From JAJZAM01 sp027391075 (GTDB lineage Bacteria > Actinomycetota > Acidimicrobiia > Acidimicrobiales > Palsa-688), in NCBI GenBank assembly GCA_027391075.1, contig DAHYHI010000135.1, positions 65,584 through 129,583 on the forward strand: a stretch of DNA of 64,000 bases. The letters run 5' to 3'. Position 1 is the stretch's first letter, and each line of letters starts with the position of its first letter. The notes below the pieces were generated by a model. The model made no database searches. It saw nothing but the letters and a program-made list of their open reading frames with translations, and was not told where the DNA came from. Of the stretch, positions 42,116-50,721 are shown piece after piece. Made by a program: the position numbers and the translations under genes.

Positions 42116-43942
42116 TTAGCTGGCGCTACCCGACGATTCGAGGACCGATACTGGGATGTCCGCGTATCGGGCTCTCAGCCATTCTCCGAGGCTCTTGGCT
42201 TGGCCGTCCTGGCGGGTGCTCGCAGCGACCCCGTCGCCTAGAAGGCCGACGATAACGAAGTTGATCGCCCTCAGGTTGGCGAGCTCGTAGCGTCGCACTT
42301 CCAAGTCAGCCGTCTCGGACAGGAGGACTTTGAGGCGATCTACGCTCAGGTAGCCGGCGAGCCACTGGTAGGCGAGGTCGCTGCGAGCCCAGACTCCGAG
42401 GTTAGCGTTCCCGGCCTTGTCGCCAGAGCGGGCCCCGAACGCGACCCCCAGAGGCACACGTCTCGTCGGCGCGCGGCTGGCGTCTGCTTGCACGGGGGGC
42501 CCGGCGGCTTCGGGCCCGGCGGCGAGGACGGTCGGGCGGGCGCTGGAAGGGTCCACAAGCGTCGGCTCCACCACGGTCCTTTCGCCTCTTACGACCACCT
42601 CTTGATGTACGAGCGAGGACGGCACCAACGCAGGCCAGAACACGCCGAAGGCGGTAGCGCCGGACGTCAGACCGCCCCCGTAGAGGCCAGGGTACGAGGC
42701 GAGGGCTAGTTCGGTCACCTTGGCGGAGAACGCCCGGCCTACCTTGCGTTCGTCGGCGTCCTTGACGGTGATGCGTAGAAGGGCCGACGCCTCCTCGTTG
42801 GTCTCAGGGTCCACTTTGTCGGTCCGGGCTAGGGTCACGTCGGTCCTGTCGAAGAAGTCCCGGCCACCTGGGAAAGACGACCACAGGGCCTTTTCCACCA
42901 CAGCTGCTTTCGCTTCGATGTCCAGACCTGTCAGGTACAGGCTGGTGGTGGACCTCCACCCCCCGGCGAAGTTCACAGACACCTTCGTCGTATCAGGTGG
43001 GGGTTCGCCTGCTACACCGGAAATTCGTACCCTGTCCGGCCCGTCGCTTTGGAGTCTTATCGTGTCGAAGCGCGCCGTGACGTCAGGGTTAATGTACGCG
43101 GGGCCTGCTATCTCATATAGCAACTGCGCGGTGACGGTGCCGACGGTCACCGCGCCCCCATGGCCGGGGTGCTTGGTGATCACCGACGAGCCATCCGCCG
43201 ACACTTCCGCTATCGGAAAACCGGGGTGCTCAAGGCCTGGGATCTCGGAGAAGAAGGCGTAGTTACCCCCCGTGGCCTGCGCTCCGCACTCGATCACATG
43301 GCCCGCGACGAGCGACCCGGCGAGCCGGTCGAAGTCGTCCCTAGCCCACCCGTGCCACCAGGCCGCAGGCCCGACCACCAAGGCAGCGTCAGTTACCCGG
43401 CCCGTCACGACAATGTCCGCTCCGCGCTCGAGCGCCTCCACGATCCCCCAGCCGCCCAGGTAGGCGTTGGCGGTCATCACTTGACGGTTGCCCAACGGCT
43501 CCCCGGTTTCCATGTGGCGGAGGTCTATCCCGGCGTCACCCAGGTCCGCTAGGCGCCCGAGCAGGTCGTCTCCTTCTACGTAGGCAATCGATGGCGACAG
43601 CCCGAGACGCTCGGCGACGCTGGCTACAGCCTCGGCGCAGCCGCGCGGGGAGAGACCCCCGGCGTTGGAAACGACTTTGATCCCACGCTCAAGGCAATCA
43701 CCCATTACCTGTTCCATCTGCGTCACGAAAGTCCTTGCGTAGCCGGCCTGCGGATCGCGCAGGAGGTTCTTGGCGAGGATCAGCATCGTGAGCTCGGCCA
43801 GCCAGTCTCCGGTTAGGAAGTCGATCGGACCACCGTCGACCATCTCACGTGCAGCGGAGAGCCGATCCCCGTAGAACCCGCTGCAGTTCGCTATCCTAAC
43901 GGCCCTGCGCGGTTGAAAGCCGGTTTCTGTGCGCTCCGTCAC
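42116..43942 (-). CDS. AtuA-family protein (DUF1446) with C-terminal AtuA-like domain
   Basis: This 608-residue protein has an N-terminal DUF1446/AtuA domain (IANCSGFYGDRLSAAREMV, TGDWLAELTMLILAKN, VSNAGGLSP, VTGRVTDAALVVGPAAWW). The last 105 residues form the small AtuA C-terminal domain with RSGDKAGNANLGVWAR. AtuA was named from acyclic terpene use in Pseudomonas, where it is required but its reaction is unsettled. The GTG at 43942 overlaps the stop of the acyl-CoA carboxylase alpha gene (GTGA), so the three genes are coupled. It is probably part of branched acyl-CoA or terpenoid breakdown. Confidence 0.88.
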   Translation of the reverse strand: MTERTETGFQPRRAVRIANCSGFYGDRLSAAREMVDGGPIDFLTGDWLAELTMLILAKNLLRDPQAGYARTFVTQMEQVMGDCLERGIKVVSNAGGLSPRGCAEAVASVAERLGLSPSIAYVEGDDLLGRLADLGDAGIDLRHMETGEPLGNRQVMTANAYLGGWGIVEALERGADIVVTGRVTDAALVVGPAAWWHGWARDDFDRLAGSLVAGHVIECGAQATGGNYAFFSEIPGLEHPGFPIAEVSADGSSVITKHPGHGGAVTVGTVTAQLLYEIAGPAYINPDVTARFDTIRLQSDGPDRVRISGVAGEPPPDTTKVSVNFAGGWRSTTSLYLTGLDIEAKAAVVEKALWSSFPGGRDFFDRTDVTLARTDKVDPETNEEASALLRITVKDADERKVGRAFSAKVTELALASYPGLYGGGLTSGATAFGVFWPALVPSSLVHQEVVVRGERTVVEPTLVDPSSARPTVLAAGPEAAGPPVQADASRAPTRRVPLGVAFGARSGDKAGNANLGVWARSDLAYQWLAGYLSVDRLKVLLSETADLEVRRYELANLRAINFVIVGLLGDGVAASTRQDGQAKSLGEWLRARYADIPVSVLESSGSAS

Positions 43943-45927
43943 CGTCCCCCCTCCGACTCGGCGGGGTCGGCCCGGTGAGCGTCTTCTACGACGACTAGGA
44001 GCTGGCCGGCCGCAACCTGATCCCCGGCGCTGACCAGCACTTCCCCCACTCGGCCCGGCGTCGCTGCGGTGAGCTTGTGCTCCATCTTCATCGCCTCTAT
44101 CACCACCAATTCGGTTCCTGTGTCCACCACGTCACCCGCTGCTACCGACACTCGCACCACCCTGCCAGGCATCGGCGACGCCAAAGCACCATCGGGGTTC
44201 TGTGACCCAGCCACGGCAAAACGCTCCACGACGTCAAGCTCGACGTCGCCTTCGGCACCTTGCACCCACACCTTGGTGGCCGCTTCGAGCACATGCAGGC
44301 GTCGTTCGCCTGTTCTCCCCACCGACACCCGCACCTCCAACCCGGGGCTGGAGGTGCTCACATCGATGTCGGAGAGCGCCAGAGTCAAATCGTCGACGAC
44401 GAACGTGGCGGATCCGTCGCGCCCAAAGTTGTAGTAGACCTCTAGGTCCGTTCCCCGATAGCGATACGACGCCCGCTCGGGCGGCATCACAGAGTTACGC
44501 CAACCGCCGGGAACATTGCGAAGTACCCCGGCTGTCGAGCGGCGAGCGTGGCGGGCGGCGAGAGCGGCAGCCGCGGCTGCGACAGCCACTTCCTCCTCGG
44601 TAGCGTCGCGTAGTCTCGGTACTCCTGCGGTGTCGACGAAATCGGTGGTCGTGTCGCCTCGCAGAAAGGCCGTCGACCTGAGCGCTGCCACCAGGAAGTC
44701 GCGGTTGGTGGCCACGCCGCGCAGCCTGGCCCGCGCCAGGCCGAGCGCCAGGCTCCTTGCTGCTTCCGTGCGAGTTGGCGCGTGGGAGATCACCTTGGCG
44801 AGCATCGGGTCGAAGTCGATCCCAACTGTCGAGCCTTGCTCGACTCCCGACTCCCAGCGCAACGCCGGCCGGGCTGGCACGCTGAACTCGGCGAGAGCGC
44901 CCGTGCAGGGCAGGAAGTCGTTGGCGGGGTCCTCGGCGTACAACCTCGCTTCTATGGCGTGCCCGCGGATCGACAGGTCCTCCTGGCGGATGGACAGAGG
45001 CTCGCCTGCTGCCACGAGGAGTTGCTCGCGAACGAGGTCCACGCCTGTGACAGCCTCGGTGACAGGATGCTCGACCTGGATGCGGGTGTTCACTTCCAAA
45101 AACCAAAAGCGGCCATCGTCTTCTAGGACGAACTCCACCGTGCCCGCTCCCAGGTAGCCGACGGCGCGGGCGCCGCGAAGGGCTGCGTCCCCCATCGTTC
45201 GGCGCAACTCGTCGTCAAGCGCGCTCGAAGGGCACTCCTCGACGATCTTCTGATGGCGCCGCTGCAGCGAGCACTCGCGCTCGAAGAGATGTACGAAGTT
45301 GCCGTGCGAGTCGGCGAGGACCTGCACTTCGACGTGACGGGCTCGCGTAACCAGGCGCTCCAGGAAGACCGTCGGGTCCCCGAAAGCAGAGACAGCCTCC
45401 CTGGCGGCTGCCTCTAGAGCCCCGGGAAGCTCGGATCGGGTCTTGACAACACGCATGCCCTTACCGCCACCTCCCGCCGCCGCCTTGACCAGCACGGGAA
45501 ATTCCACCGCCGGGTCGTCCGCCGTCCAAGTGGGAAGAGTCGGAACTCCTGCGGCCGCCATGGCCGACTTGGCAGCGAGCTTGTCGCCCATGGCGGCTAT
45601 CACCTTGGGGGTCGGTCCTACCCAGGTGAGACCGGCGGCGATAGCGGCCCGGGCTAGTTCCGCGTTCTCGGAGAGGAATCCGTAGCCGGGATGTAGAGCG
45701 TCCGCTTGGCTCCGCAGAGCCGCGTCCACTACCGCGTCGACGTTCAAGTACGTCTCGGATGCGCCCCGGCCGGTCAGTCGGACTGCCAGGTCCGAGTCGC
45801 GAACGTGGGGGGAGCCCGCGTCGGTGTCCGAGTACATTGCGACGGTCTCGATACCCATCGACGTTGCCGTCCTGATGATCCGGCGGGCTATCTCCCCCCG
45901 GTTGGCGATCGCGAGTCTTGTGATCAC
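43939..45927 (-). CDS. Acyl-CoA carboxylase, biotin carboxylase + BCCP (alpha) subunit
   Basis: This 662-residue alpha subunit carboxylates its own biotin with bicarbonate and ATP. The biotin carboxylase part has IANRGEIARRIIRTA, LHPGYGFLSENAELA, AGGGGKGMRVV (ATP loop), EVNTRIQVEHPVTE and a following BT-like region. The C-terminal biotinyl domain has EAMKM with Lys614 as the biotin site. The GTG at 45927 overlaps the stop of the beta subunit gene. Size and order fit methylcrotonyl-, geranyl- or propionyl-type carboxylases. The AtuA neighbour favours geranyl-CoA or a related branched substrate, which is inference. Confidence 0.94.
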   Translation of the reverse strand: MITRLAIANRGEIARRIIRTATSMGIETVAMYSDTDAGSPHVRDSDLAVRLTGRGASETYLNVDAVVDAALRSQADALHPGYGFLSENAELARAAIAAGLTWVGPTPKVIAAMGDKLAAKSAMAAAGVPTLPTWTADDPAVEFPVLVKAAAGGGGKGMRVVKTRSELPGALEAAAREAVSAFGDPTVFLERLVTRARHVEVQVLADSHGNFVHLFERECSLQRRHQKIVEECPSSALDDELRRTMGDAALRGARAVGYLGAGTVEFVLEDDGRFWFLEVNTRIQVEHPVTEAVTGVDLVREQLLVAAGEPLSIRQEDLSIRGHAIEARLYAEDPANDFLPCTGALAEFSVPARPALRWESGVEQGSTVGIDFDPMLAKVISHAPTRTEAARSLALGLARARLRGVATNRDFLVAALRSTAFLRGDTTTDFVDTAGVPRLRDATEEEVAVAAAAAALAARHARRSTAGVLRNVPGGWRNSVMPPERASYRYRGTDLEVYYNFGRDGSATFVVDDLTLALSDIDVSTSSPGLEVRVSVGRTGERRLHVLEAATKVWVQGAEGDVELDVVERFAVAGSQNPDGALASPMPGRVVRVSVAAGDVVDTGTELVVIEAMKMEHKLTAATPGRVGEVLVSAGDQVAAGQLLVVVEDAHRADPAESEGGR

Positions 45928-47567
45928 AGCCGGAACACCCCGTATCCTGGAGCACCTTTGACCTCGGCGCTGTGGCACGCTGACAAGGCGATCGTGAGCA
46001 CTGTTCTGGTGTCGCGCGGGTCGATGATCCCGTCGTCGGCTACCCGGCCGGTAGCGTAAAGACCAAGCGACTGTGCCTCGGCGAAAGCCTCGACGGCCTC
46101 AGAGCGCGCTCGTTCGGAGTCCTCGTCCAGTTCGAAGTTGCGCCGGGCGGCCTGCTCACGTCTCACTATAGACATGACACCTGCCATCTGCTTTGGTCCC
46201 ATGATCGCTATCTTGGCGGTCGGCCAGAGAAATACGAACCTGGTGTCGAATGCTCTGCCCCCCATCCCGTAGTTACCAGCCCCGTAGCTCGCTCCGAGAA
46301 TGACAGTGATGTGCGGTACGGTCGAGTTGGACAGCGCGTTGATCATCTGGCTTCCGTGCTTGACTATGCCTCCACGCTCGTAGTCCCTGCCGACCATGTA
46401 GCCGGTGATGTGCTGTAAGAAGACCAGAGGGGTGGAGCACTGGTTGGCGAGTTGTATGAACTGCGCTGCCTTTTGGGCTGACTCGGAGAACAGCACGCCG
46501 TTGTTCGCCAGTATCCCCACGGCGAACCCGCCGATCTCAGCCCAGCCGGTGACGAGAGTAGAACCGTAGGAGGCTTTGAACTCCTCGAAGCGGCTGCCGT
46601 CGACGACGCGTGCGATGACGTCTCGCACCTCGACTGGCTGGCGGAGATCCGCCGGCATCAGGCCGAGCAGCTCGTCGGGGTCGAACAGAGGCGGGTCCGG
46701 GTCGTCTATCAGCGGTCCGGGCCCGGCTTTGCGCCAATGGAGGTGGCTGATGACCGCGCGAGCGGCGCGGATGGCGTCCATCTCGTCGACCGCCAGGTAG
46801 TCGGCGAGACCGCTAAGCGACGCGTGCATCGCGGCGCCGCCGAGCTCCTCGTCGGCGGAGATCTCACCGGTGGCCATCCTCACGAGCGGAGGTCCCCCCA
46901 GGAACACCTTGGCGTGGCCCTCAACGAAAATGTTGTAGTCGGACAGTCCGGGCTGGTAGGCGCCGCCGGCGGTCGAGCTGCCGAACACGATCGACACAGT
47001 CGGGACTCCGAGAGCGGAAAGCTCGGTTATGTCGTGGAACATGCGCCCGCTCTCCGCGAAATGGGTGAGGTTGCGGCGCATCACCGCCTCGGGGTCGTCG
47101 CCGTCGGAGAGTCCACGAAGGTCACCCCCAGCGGACTCCACGAGCTGGATGTAAGGCAACCGGTTCAGCCGTGCTATCTCAAGCGCTCTCATCAGCTTCC
47201 TGATCGACACGGCCGTCATGGCACCGCCCAGGTCAGTCGGGTCGTTGCCGATTATCACGCACTCGGTTCCCTCGACGACCCCGATCCCAAGGACCATCCC
47301 GCCACCAACGGCGTAGTCGGTCATGTAACCGGCCAGCGGACTGATCTCCAAGAAGGGGGAGTCCCTGTCGATCAGATAGGAGATCCGTTCCCGTATAGGC
47401 ATCTTCCCCCGGGAACGCAGCCGCTCGGTGGCCTTAGCCCCGCCGCCTGCAGCAGCGGACTCTGCGAGGCGTCCGAGCTCGAAGAGCTTTTCGAGCATGG
47501 CGTCCCTCCGGCCGGCGAAGTCCTCGCCTAGTGTGTCCACGCTGCTTTGGAGTGGTAACCCTGGCAT
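45924..47567 (-). CDS. Acyl-CoA carboxylase, carboxyltransferase (beta) subunit
   Basis: This 547-residue carboxyltransferase moves CO2 from biotin to an acyl-CoA. It has two crotonase-like halves: ESAGGDLRGLSDG and GSSTAGGAYQPGLSDY in the first, FLQHITGYMVGRDYERGGIVKHGSQM and GASYGAGNYGMGGRAFD in the second. These resemble methylcrotonoyl/geranoyl-CoA carboxylase beta subunits (LiuB/AtuC) more than propionyl-CoA carboxylase. ATG 47567 is chosen over an ORF reaching 48242, which overlaps the upstream gene on the same strand. AGGAAG lies about 13 bases upstream. Its stop overlaps the alpha-subunit GTG. Confidence 0.94.
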   Translation of the reverse strand: MPGLPLQSSVDTLGEDFAGRRDAMLEKLFELGRLAESAAAGGGAKATERLRSRGKMPIRERISYLIDRDSPFLEISPLAGYMTDYAVGGGMVLGIGVVEGTECVIIGNDPTDLGGAMTAVSIRKLMRALEIARLNRLPYIQLVESAGGDLRGLSDGDDPEAVMRRNLTHFAESGRMFHDITELSALGVPTVSIVFGSSTAGGAYQPGLSDYNIFVEGHAKVFLGGPPLVRMATGEISADEELGGAAMHASLSGLADYLAVDEMDAIRAARAVISHLHWRKAGPGPLIDDPDPPLFDPDELLGLMPADLRQPVEVRDVIARVVDGSRFEEFKASYGSTLVTGWAEIGGFAVGILANNGVLFSESAQKAAQFIQLANQCSTPLVFLQHITGYMVGRDYERGGIVKHGSQMINALSNSTVPHITVILGASYGAGNYGMGGRAFDTRFVFLWPTAKIAIMGPKQMAGVMSIVRREQAARRNFELDEDSERARSEAVEAFAEAQSLGLYATGRVADDGIIDPRDTRTVLTIALSACHSAEVKGAPGYGVFRL

Positions 47568-47584
47568 CTTGTGGCGGTCTCTTC

Positions 47585-48412
47585 CTAGCGTTGCGGGTCG
47601 GTGACTGTGCCGGGCCCAGCGAAAGCCTGGGCGATCGAAAGCCAAAGCTCCGCTGTCGGCCCTTGCGTCCTTACGAGCGTGCGGCTTCGATGGCGTCGCT
47701 GGGTGAACACGAGGGCCACGTCTAGCGCGGGCCCGCTGATCACGTCCGTGGCGTCGCTGGGTCCCCAGGTCCACACATCCCCGTCTGGGGAATCCACCAC
47801 CAGACGGACGGGGTCCCCCGGGTCGTCGACGCCGTGGGAGGCGAAACTGTAAGCCCGGGCTGAGAAGCCGATATGGCAGATATGACGAAGTCGCCGGCTG
47901 GCTACCAAGGCGACTCCGACAGCGTCCTTCATGTCGACCCCGTGAGCCCACGCCTCCATCAACCTTGCGGTGGTGAAGCTCGCGAGGCTCATCGACGGCC
48001 CGTACCATTCGACGCGCACCTTGGGATCCGCGCTTGCAGCGGCGGTGGCGTAGGAGGCCCTGGCCGTCCTCCAACGTTCGAGCAGGGCCACCGGGTCCCC
48101 GATCTGGCGGCCGAGGGCGAGGTCGGGGGTGGCCGAACCTGACTGAAGCGACGACGCCATGCTGGCGTAAAGCTCGTCGCGCTGGGCCACAAAGCGTTCG
48201 GGTTCGAGAAGCGACGTCACTGCCGCCTCTTCGAAGAAGCACAGGTGGCTCAGGCTGTCGCGCACGTCCCAGCCAACCGCCGGGGTCGGCCGGGACCAGT
48301 CCTGGGGCTTTATCGCTGACAGCAGGGTGTCTAGACTGGCCTGCTCGCCTTCCAGGTCCGCAACAAGTTCGCTTGGCGACCTCGACGGCGAGTGCATGCG
48401 ATCATCCCCCAT
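47585..48412 (-). CDS. TIGR03084-type DinB/maleylpyruvate-isomerase-fold protein
   Basis: This 275-residue protein has an N-terminal four-helix DinB-like fold with potential metal or mycothiol ligands: WDVRDSLSHLCFFEEAA, then ARLMEAWAHGVDMKDA and RRLRHICHIGFSARAYSF. This matches the actinobacterial TIGR03084 group in the mycothiol-dependent maleylpyruvate isomerase superfamily. The C-terminal third is SCP2-like (VVDSPDGDVWTWGPSDATDVISGPALD). The reaction is unknown. It starts the carboxylase-AtuA operon, 17 bases before the beta subunit. Starts are ATG 48412 or ATG 48397; the second has GGGGGA upstream. It is divergent from an acyl-CoA dehydrogenase. Confidence 0.85.
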   Translation of the reverse strand: MGDDRMHSPSRSPSELVADLEGEQASLDTLLSAIKPQDWSRPTPAVGWDVRDSLSHLCFFEEAAVTSLLEPERFVAQRDELYASMASSLQSGSATPDLALGRQIGDPVALLERWRTARASYATAAASADPKVRVEWYGPSMSLASFTTARLMEAWAHGVDMKDAVGVALVASRRLRHICHIGFSARAYSFASHGVDDPGDPVRLVVDSPDGDVWTWGPSDATDVISGPALDVALVFTQRRHRSRTLVRTQGPTAELWLSIAQAFAGPGTVTDPQR

Positions 48413-48567
48413 TTTTTTCGACGACCCCCAGGGTTTCGGGCTCTGCCGGCTGAGCGGCCAGCGTTACGAACTTGACTTGACGTGGCTCGTCCTGCAACAT
48501 AACTACGCGAACCGCCCGGCGCAAACGCAGCCCCGGTTGACACAGAGCGGCTTGGAGGCGACACGTA

Positions 48568-49752
48568 ATGGACTTCGACCTGGCCCGGGAGGATGACCCG
48601 CGAAGGGCGGTGATCCGCACCTGGCTGAGCGAGCACCCGCACCCGACAGGAAGGGACCTGGCCGAAGGTGGCTGGGTCGTTCCGCACTGGCCTGCCCCCT
48701 ACGGGCACGACGCGGATCCCATCTACCAGCTGATAGTCGACGAAGAGCTCGAACGGGCAGGGGTTTCGCGTCCATCCAACCCGATCGGGATCGGCTGGGC
48801 GGCGCCGACGATCCTTCTCGCAGGCACGACAGCCCAAAAGCAGCGCTACCTGTGGCCTGCGCTGTCGGGAGAGGAGACCTGGTGCCAACTCTTCAGCGAA
48901 CCCGACGCCGGCTCTGACCTGGCGTCGCTGCGCACCACCGCGCAACGCGACGGGGACGAGTGGGTTATCAACGGTTCGAAGATCTGGACCAGCGGCGCGC
49001 ATCGCTCCGCGTTCGGCATCCTCCTGGCCCGGACGGATCCGGACGCCCCGAAGCGCAGAGGCATCTCGTACTTCATCTGCCCGATGGACACGCCGGGGAT
49101 CACCATGTCGCCGATAGTGGACATGACGGGGGCACATTCTTTCAACCAGGTCTTCTTCTCCGATGCGCGGCTCCCTGCGGACTGCCTGGTAGGCGAGGTA
49201 GGAGAAGGCTGGCGTCTGGCGAAGGCGACCCTTGCCAACGAGAGGGTGTCGCTTTCCAGCGGAGGTGTGCTTTGGGGCAGCGGGCCGACCGTCGAGGATC
49301 TGATGGACCTGGTCCGCGGCGCCGGCGGGATAGCAGACCCCTTGTTGCGCCAGCAGGCCGCGCGGGTCTGGGCCGAAGGCCGGGTTCTCACCCTCATGCG
49401 ATACCGGACCCTTTCGGCTCGGCTCTCAGGGGCGACTCCCGGCCCGGAAGCTTCAGTGCAGAAGCTTCTAGCTGACGAGCATGGAGCGCGGGTCATGGCC
49501 TTAGCTAAAGCTTTCGCCGGAGCTTCAGGGATGCTCCAAGGGTCCGGGCCTTCGGGTTCGTTGGCGCAACGCCGGCGCGCCGGCCCTACGGAGATCAAGT
49601 CGAGCGTCGGGCGCCTCGACGGCGTCGACCCCGTGTGGCACTACGGGTGGACTTTCTCTCCGGCGCTCACCATCGGGGGGGGAACCTGGGCGGTGCAGCG
49701 CAACATCGTTGCCGAGCTAGTTCTTGGACTCCCCCGCGATCCAGTCGGATAG
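48568..49752 (+). CDS. Acyl-CoA dehydrogenase
   Basis: This 394-residue FAD-dependent dehydrogenase forms the alpha,beta double bond of an acyl-CoA. Motifs are WCQLFSEPDAGSDLASL (FAD and substrate), VINGSKIWTSGAHRS and the C-terminal GGGTWAVQRNIVAELVLGLPRDP. The MCAD-type catalytic Glu position is Gly. A Glu in LANERVSLSSGG aligns with the isovaleryl-CoA dehydrogenase-type base (inference). The N-terminal domain is short. ATG 48568 has GGAGG upstream. It is divergent from the carboxylase operon. A dehydrogenase followed by carboxylase is the order of leucine and acyclic-terpene breakdown, so it probably acts just before the carboxylase. Confidence 0.9.
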   Translation: MDFDLAREDDPRRAVIRTWLSEHPHPTGRDLAEGGWVVPHWPAPYGHDADPIYQLIVDEELERAGVSRPSNPIGIGWAAPTILLAGTTAQKQRYLWPALSGEETWCQLFSEPDAGSDLASLRTTAQRDGDEWVINGSKIWTSGAHRSAFGILLARTDPDAPKRRGISYFICPMDTPGITMSPIVDMTGAHSFNQVFFSDARLPADCLVGEVGEGWRLAKATLANERVSLSSGGVLWGSGPTVEDLMDLVRGAGGIADPLLRQQAARVWAEGRVLTLMRYRTLSARLSGATPGPEASVQKLLADEHGARVMALAKAFAGASGMLQGSGPSGSLAQRRRAGPTEIKSSVGRLDGVDPVWHYGWTFSPALTIGGGTWAVQRNIVAELVLGLPRDPVG

Positions 49753-49813
49753 CACGGCCCGCTCGACCCAGAGGACCCAGGGGAGTAGCCACAACCTTCG
49801 GGCCGGGCAGCGG

Positions 49814-49819
49814 TAGCTT
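49814..49819 (+). promoter_or_regulatory. Putative -10 box before the DUF3097 gene
   Basis: TAGCTT is placed 8 bases before the GTG at 49828. GGAGG also occurs but ends only 2 bases before the start, too close for normal use, so leaderless initiation is plausible. Confidence 0.4.
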
Positions 49820-49827
49820 AGGAGGCT

Positions 49828-50673
49828 GTGGCGGAAAGAAAGCTGGGAAGAGGGATCCTCTCGGGTCCCGTAGACGGCGAGTGGCGCCGAGGCCGCGAGT
49901 ACCGGGAGATAGTTGCCTCGACGGGTCTTACTGTCACCCACCTTGGGTCGCGCTTCACTGGCGCGGTTGTGGGCTTCGACCAGGGGGCCGTCGTGCTGCG
50001 CTCCCTCAACACCGGCCTTGAGAGACTCTTTGGTATGCACCGGGCGGCGTTCCGCCTGGGCGACGAGACGGTCACGCTGGTAATGCCCCCCGCTCCTGCC
50101 CGTGGTGGTGCTTCGGGAGGAACGGCGCTGCGCCGGACGGCGTCCGGGTCGATCGACGCAGGTCCCCGGCGAGCCCGTGTTGCCAGGCAGAGCCGGGTTC
50201 TCGTCGAAGGAATCCACGACGCGCAGCTAGTGGAGAAAGTCTGGGGAGACGACCTTAGGGTCGAGGGGATCGTCGTCGAACGCTTGGACGGCATCGACCA
50301 TCTGGAGGAGTTCATCGGAGCTTTCGAACCGGCTGGCGACGCCCGCCTCGGCGTTCTCGTGGATCACCTGGTGGACGCGAGCAAAGAGTCTAGGATCGCC
50401 CAGCGCCTGCAGGGTCCTCACGTTCTTATACGAGGGACTCCCTATGTGGACGTCTGGCAGGCCATCCGACCCCATGTCGTCGGGCTGGAGAGCTGGCCTG
50501 TAATACCCCGCGGGCGATCCTGGAAGGAAGGTATCTGCGACGCGATGGGCGAGTCGGACCCCGGCAGTCTGTGGCGTCGCCTGCTTTCCCAGGTGCGAAC
50601 CTACGCAGACTTGGAACCGGCCCTCGTCGGCGCGGTGGAATCCCTCATCGACTTCGTAGCGGAAACTGCCTGA
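49828..50673 (+). CDS. DUF3097 family protein
   Basis: This 281-residue member of a conserved actinobacterial family has unknown function. The strongest block is RVLVEGIHDAQLVEKVWGDDLRVEGIVVERLDGIDHLEEF, read as two segments. The VEGxHDA and later GVLVDHLVDASKE resemble the Glu and Asp-x-Asp parts of a TOPRIM-like metal fold, which is my inference. The N-terminal 100 residues are beta-rich (FTGAVVGFDQGAVVLRS) and followed by a Gly/Ala linker. No signal or membrane segment is present, so it is cytoplasmic. It stands alone between an acyl-CoA dehydrogenase and a convergent transporter. Confidence 0.85.
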   Translation: MAERKLGRGILSGPVDGEWRRGREYREIVASTGLTVTHLGSRFTGAVVGFDQGAVVLRSLNTGLERLFGMHRAAFRLGDETVTLVMPPAPARGGASGGTALRRTASGSIDAGPRRARVARQSRVLVEGIHDAQLVEKVWGDDLRVEGIVVERLDGIDHLEEFIGAFEPAGDARLGVLVDHLVDASKESRIAQRLQGPHVLIRGTPYVDVWQAIRPHVVGLESWPVIPRGRSWKEGICDAMGESDPGSLWRRLLSQVRTYADLEPALVGAVESLIDFVAETA

Positions 50674-50721
50674 GCGGACGTCGTGCCGTTGGTCGGGTCC
50701 TCATCCTCAGCCGATTAACGC

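Noticed and set aside
47568..48242. Extension of the carboxyltransferase frame upstream
   Set aside because: It overlaps the TIGR03084 gene on the same strand and is Arg/Gly-rich. ATG 47567 gives the normal family length.
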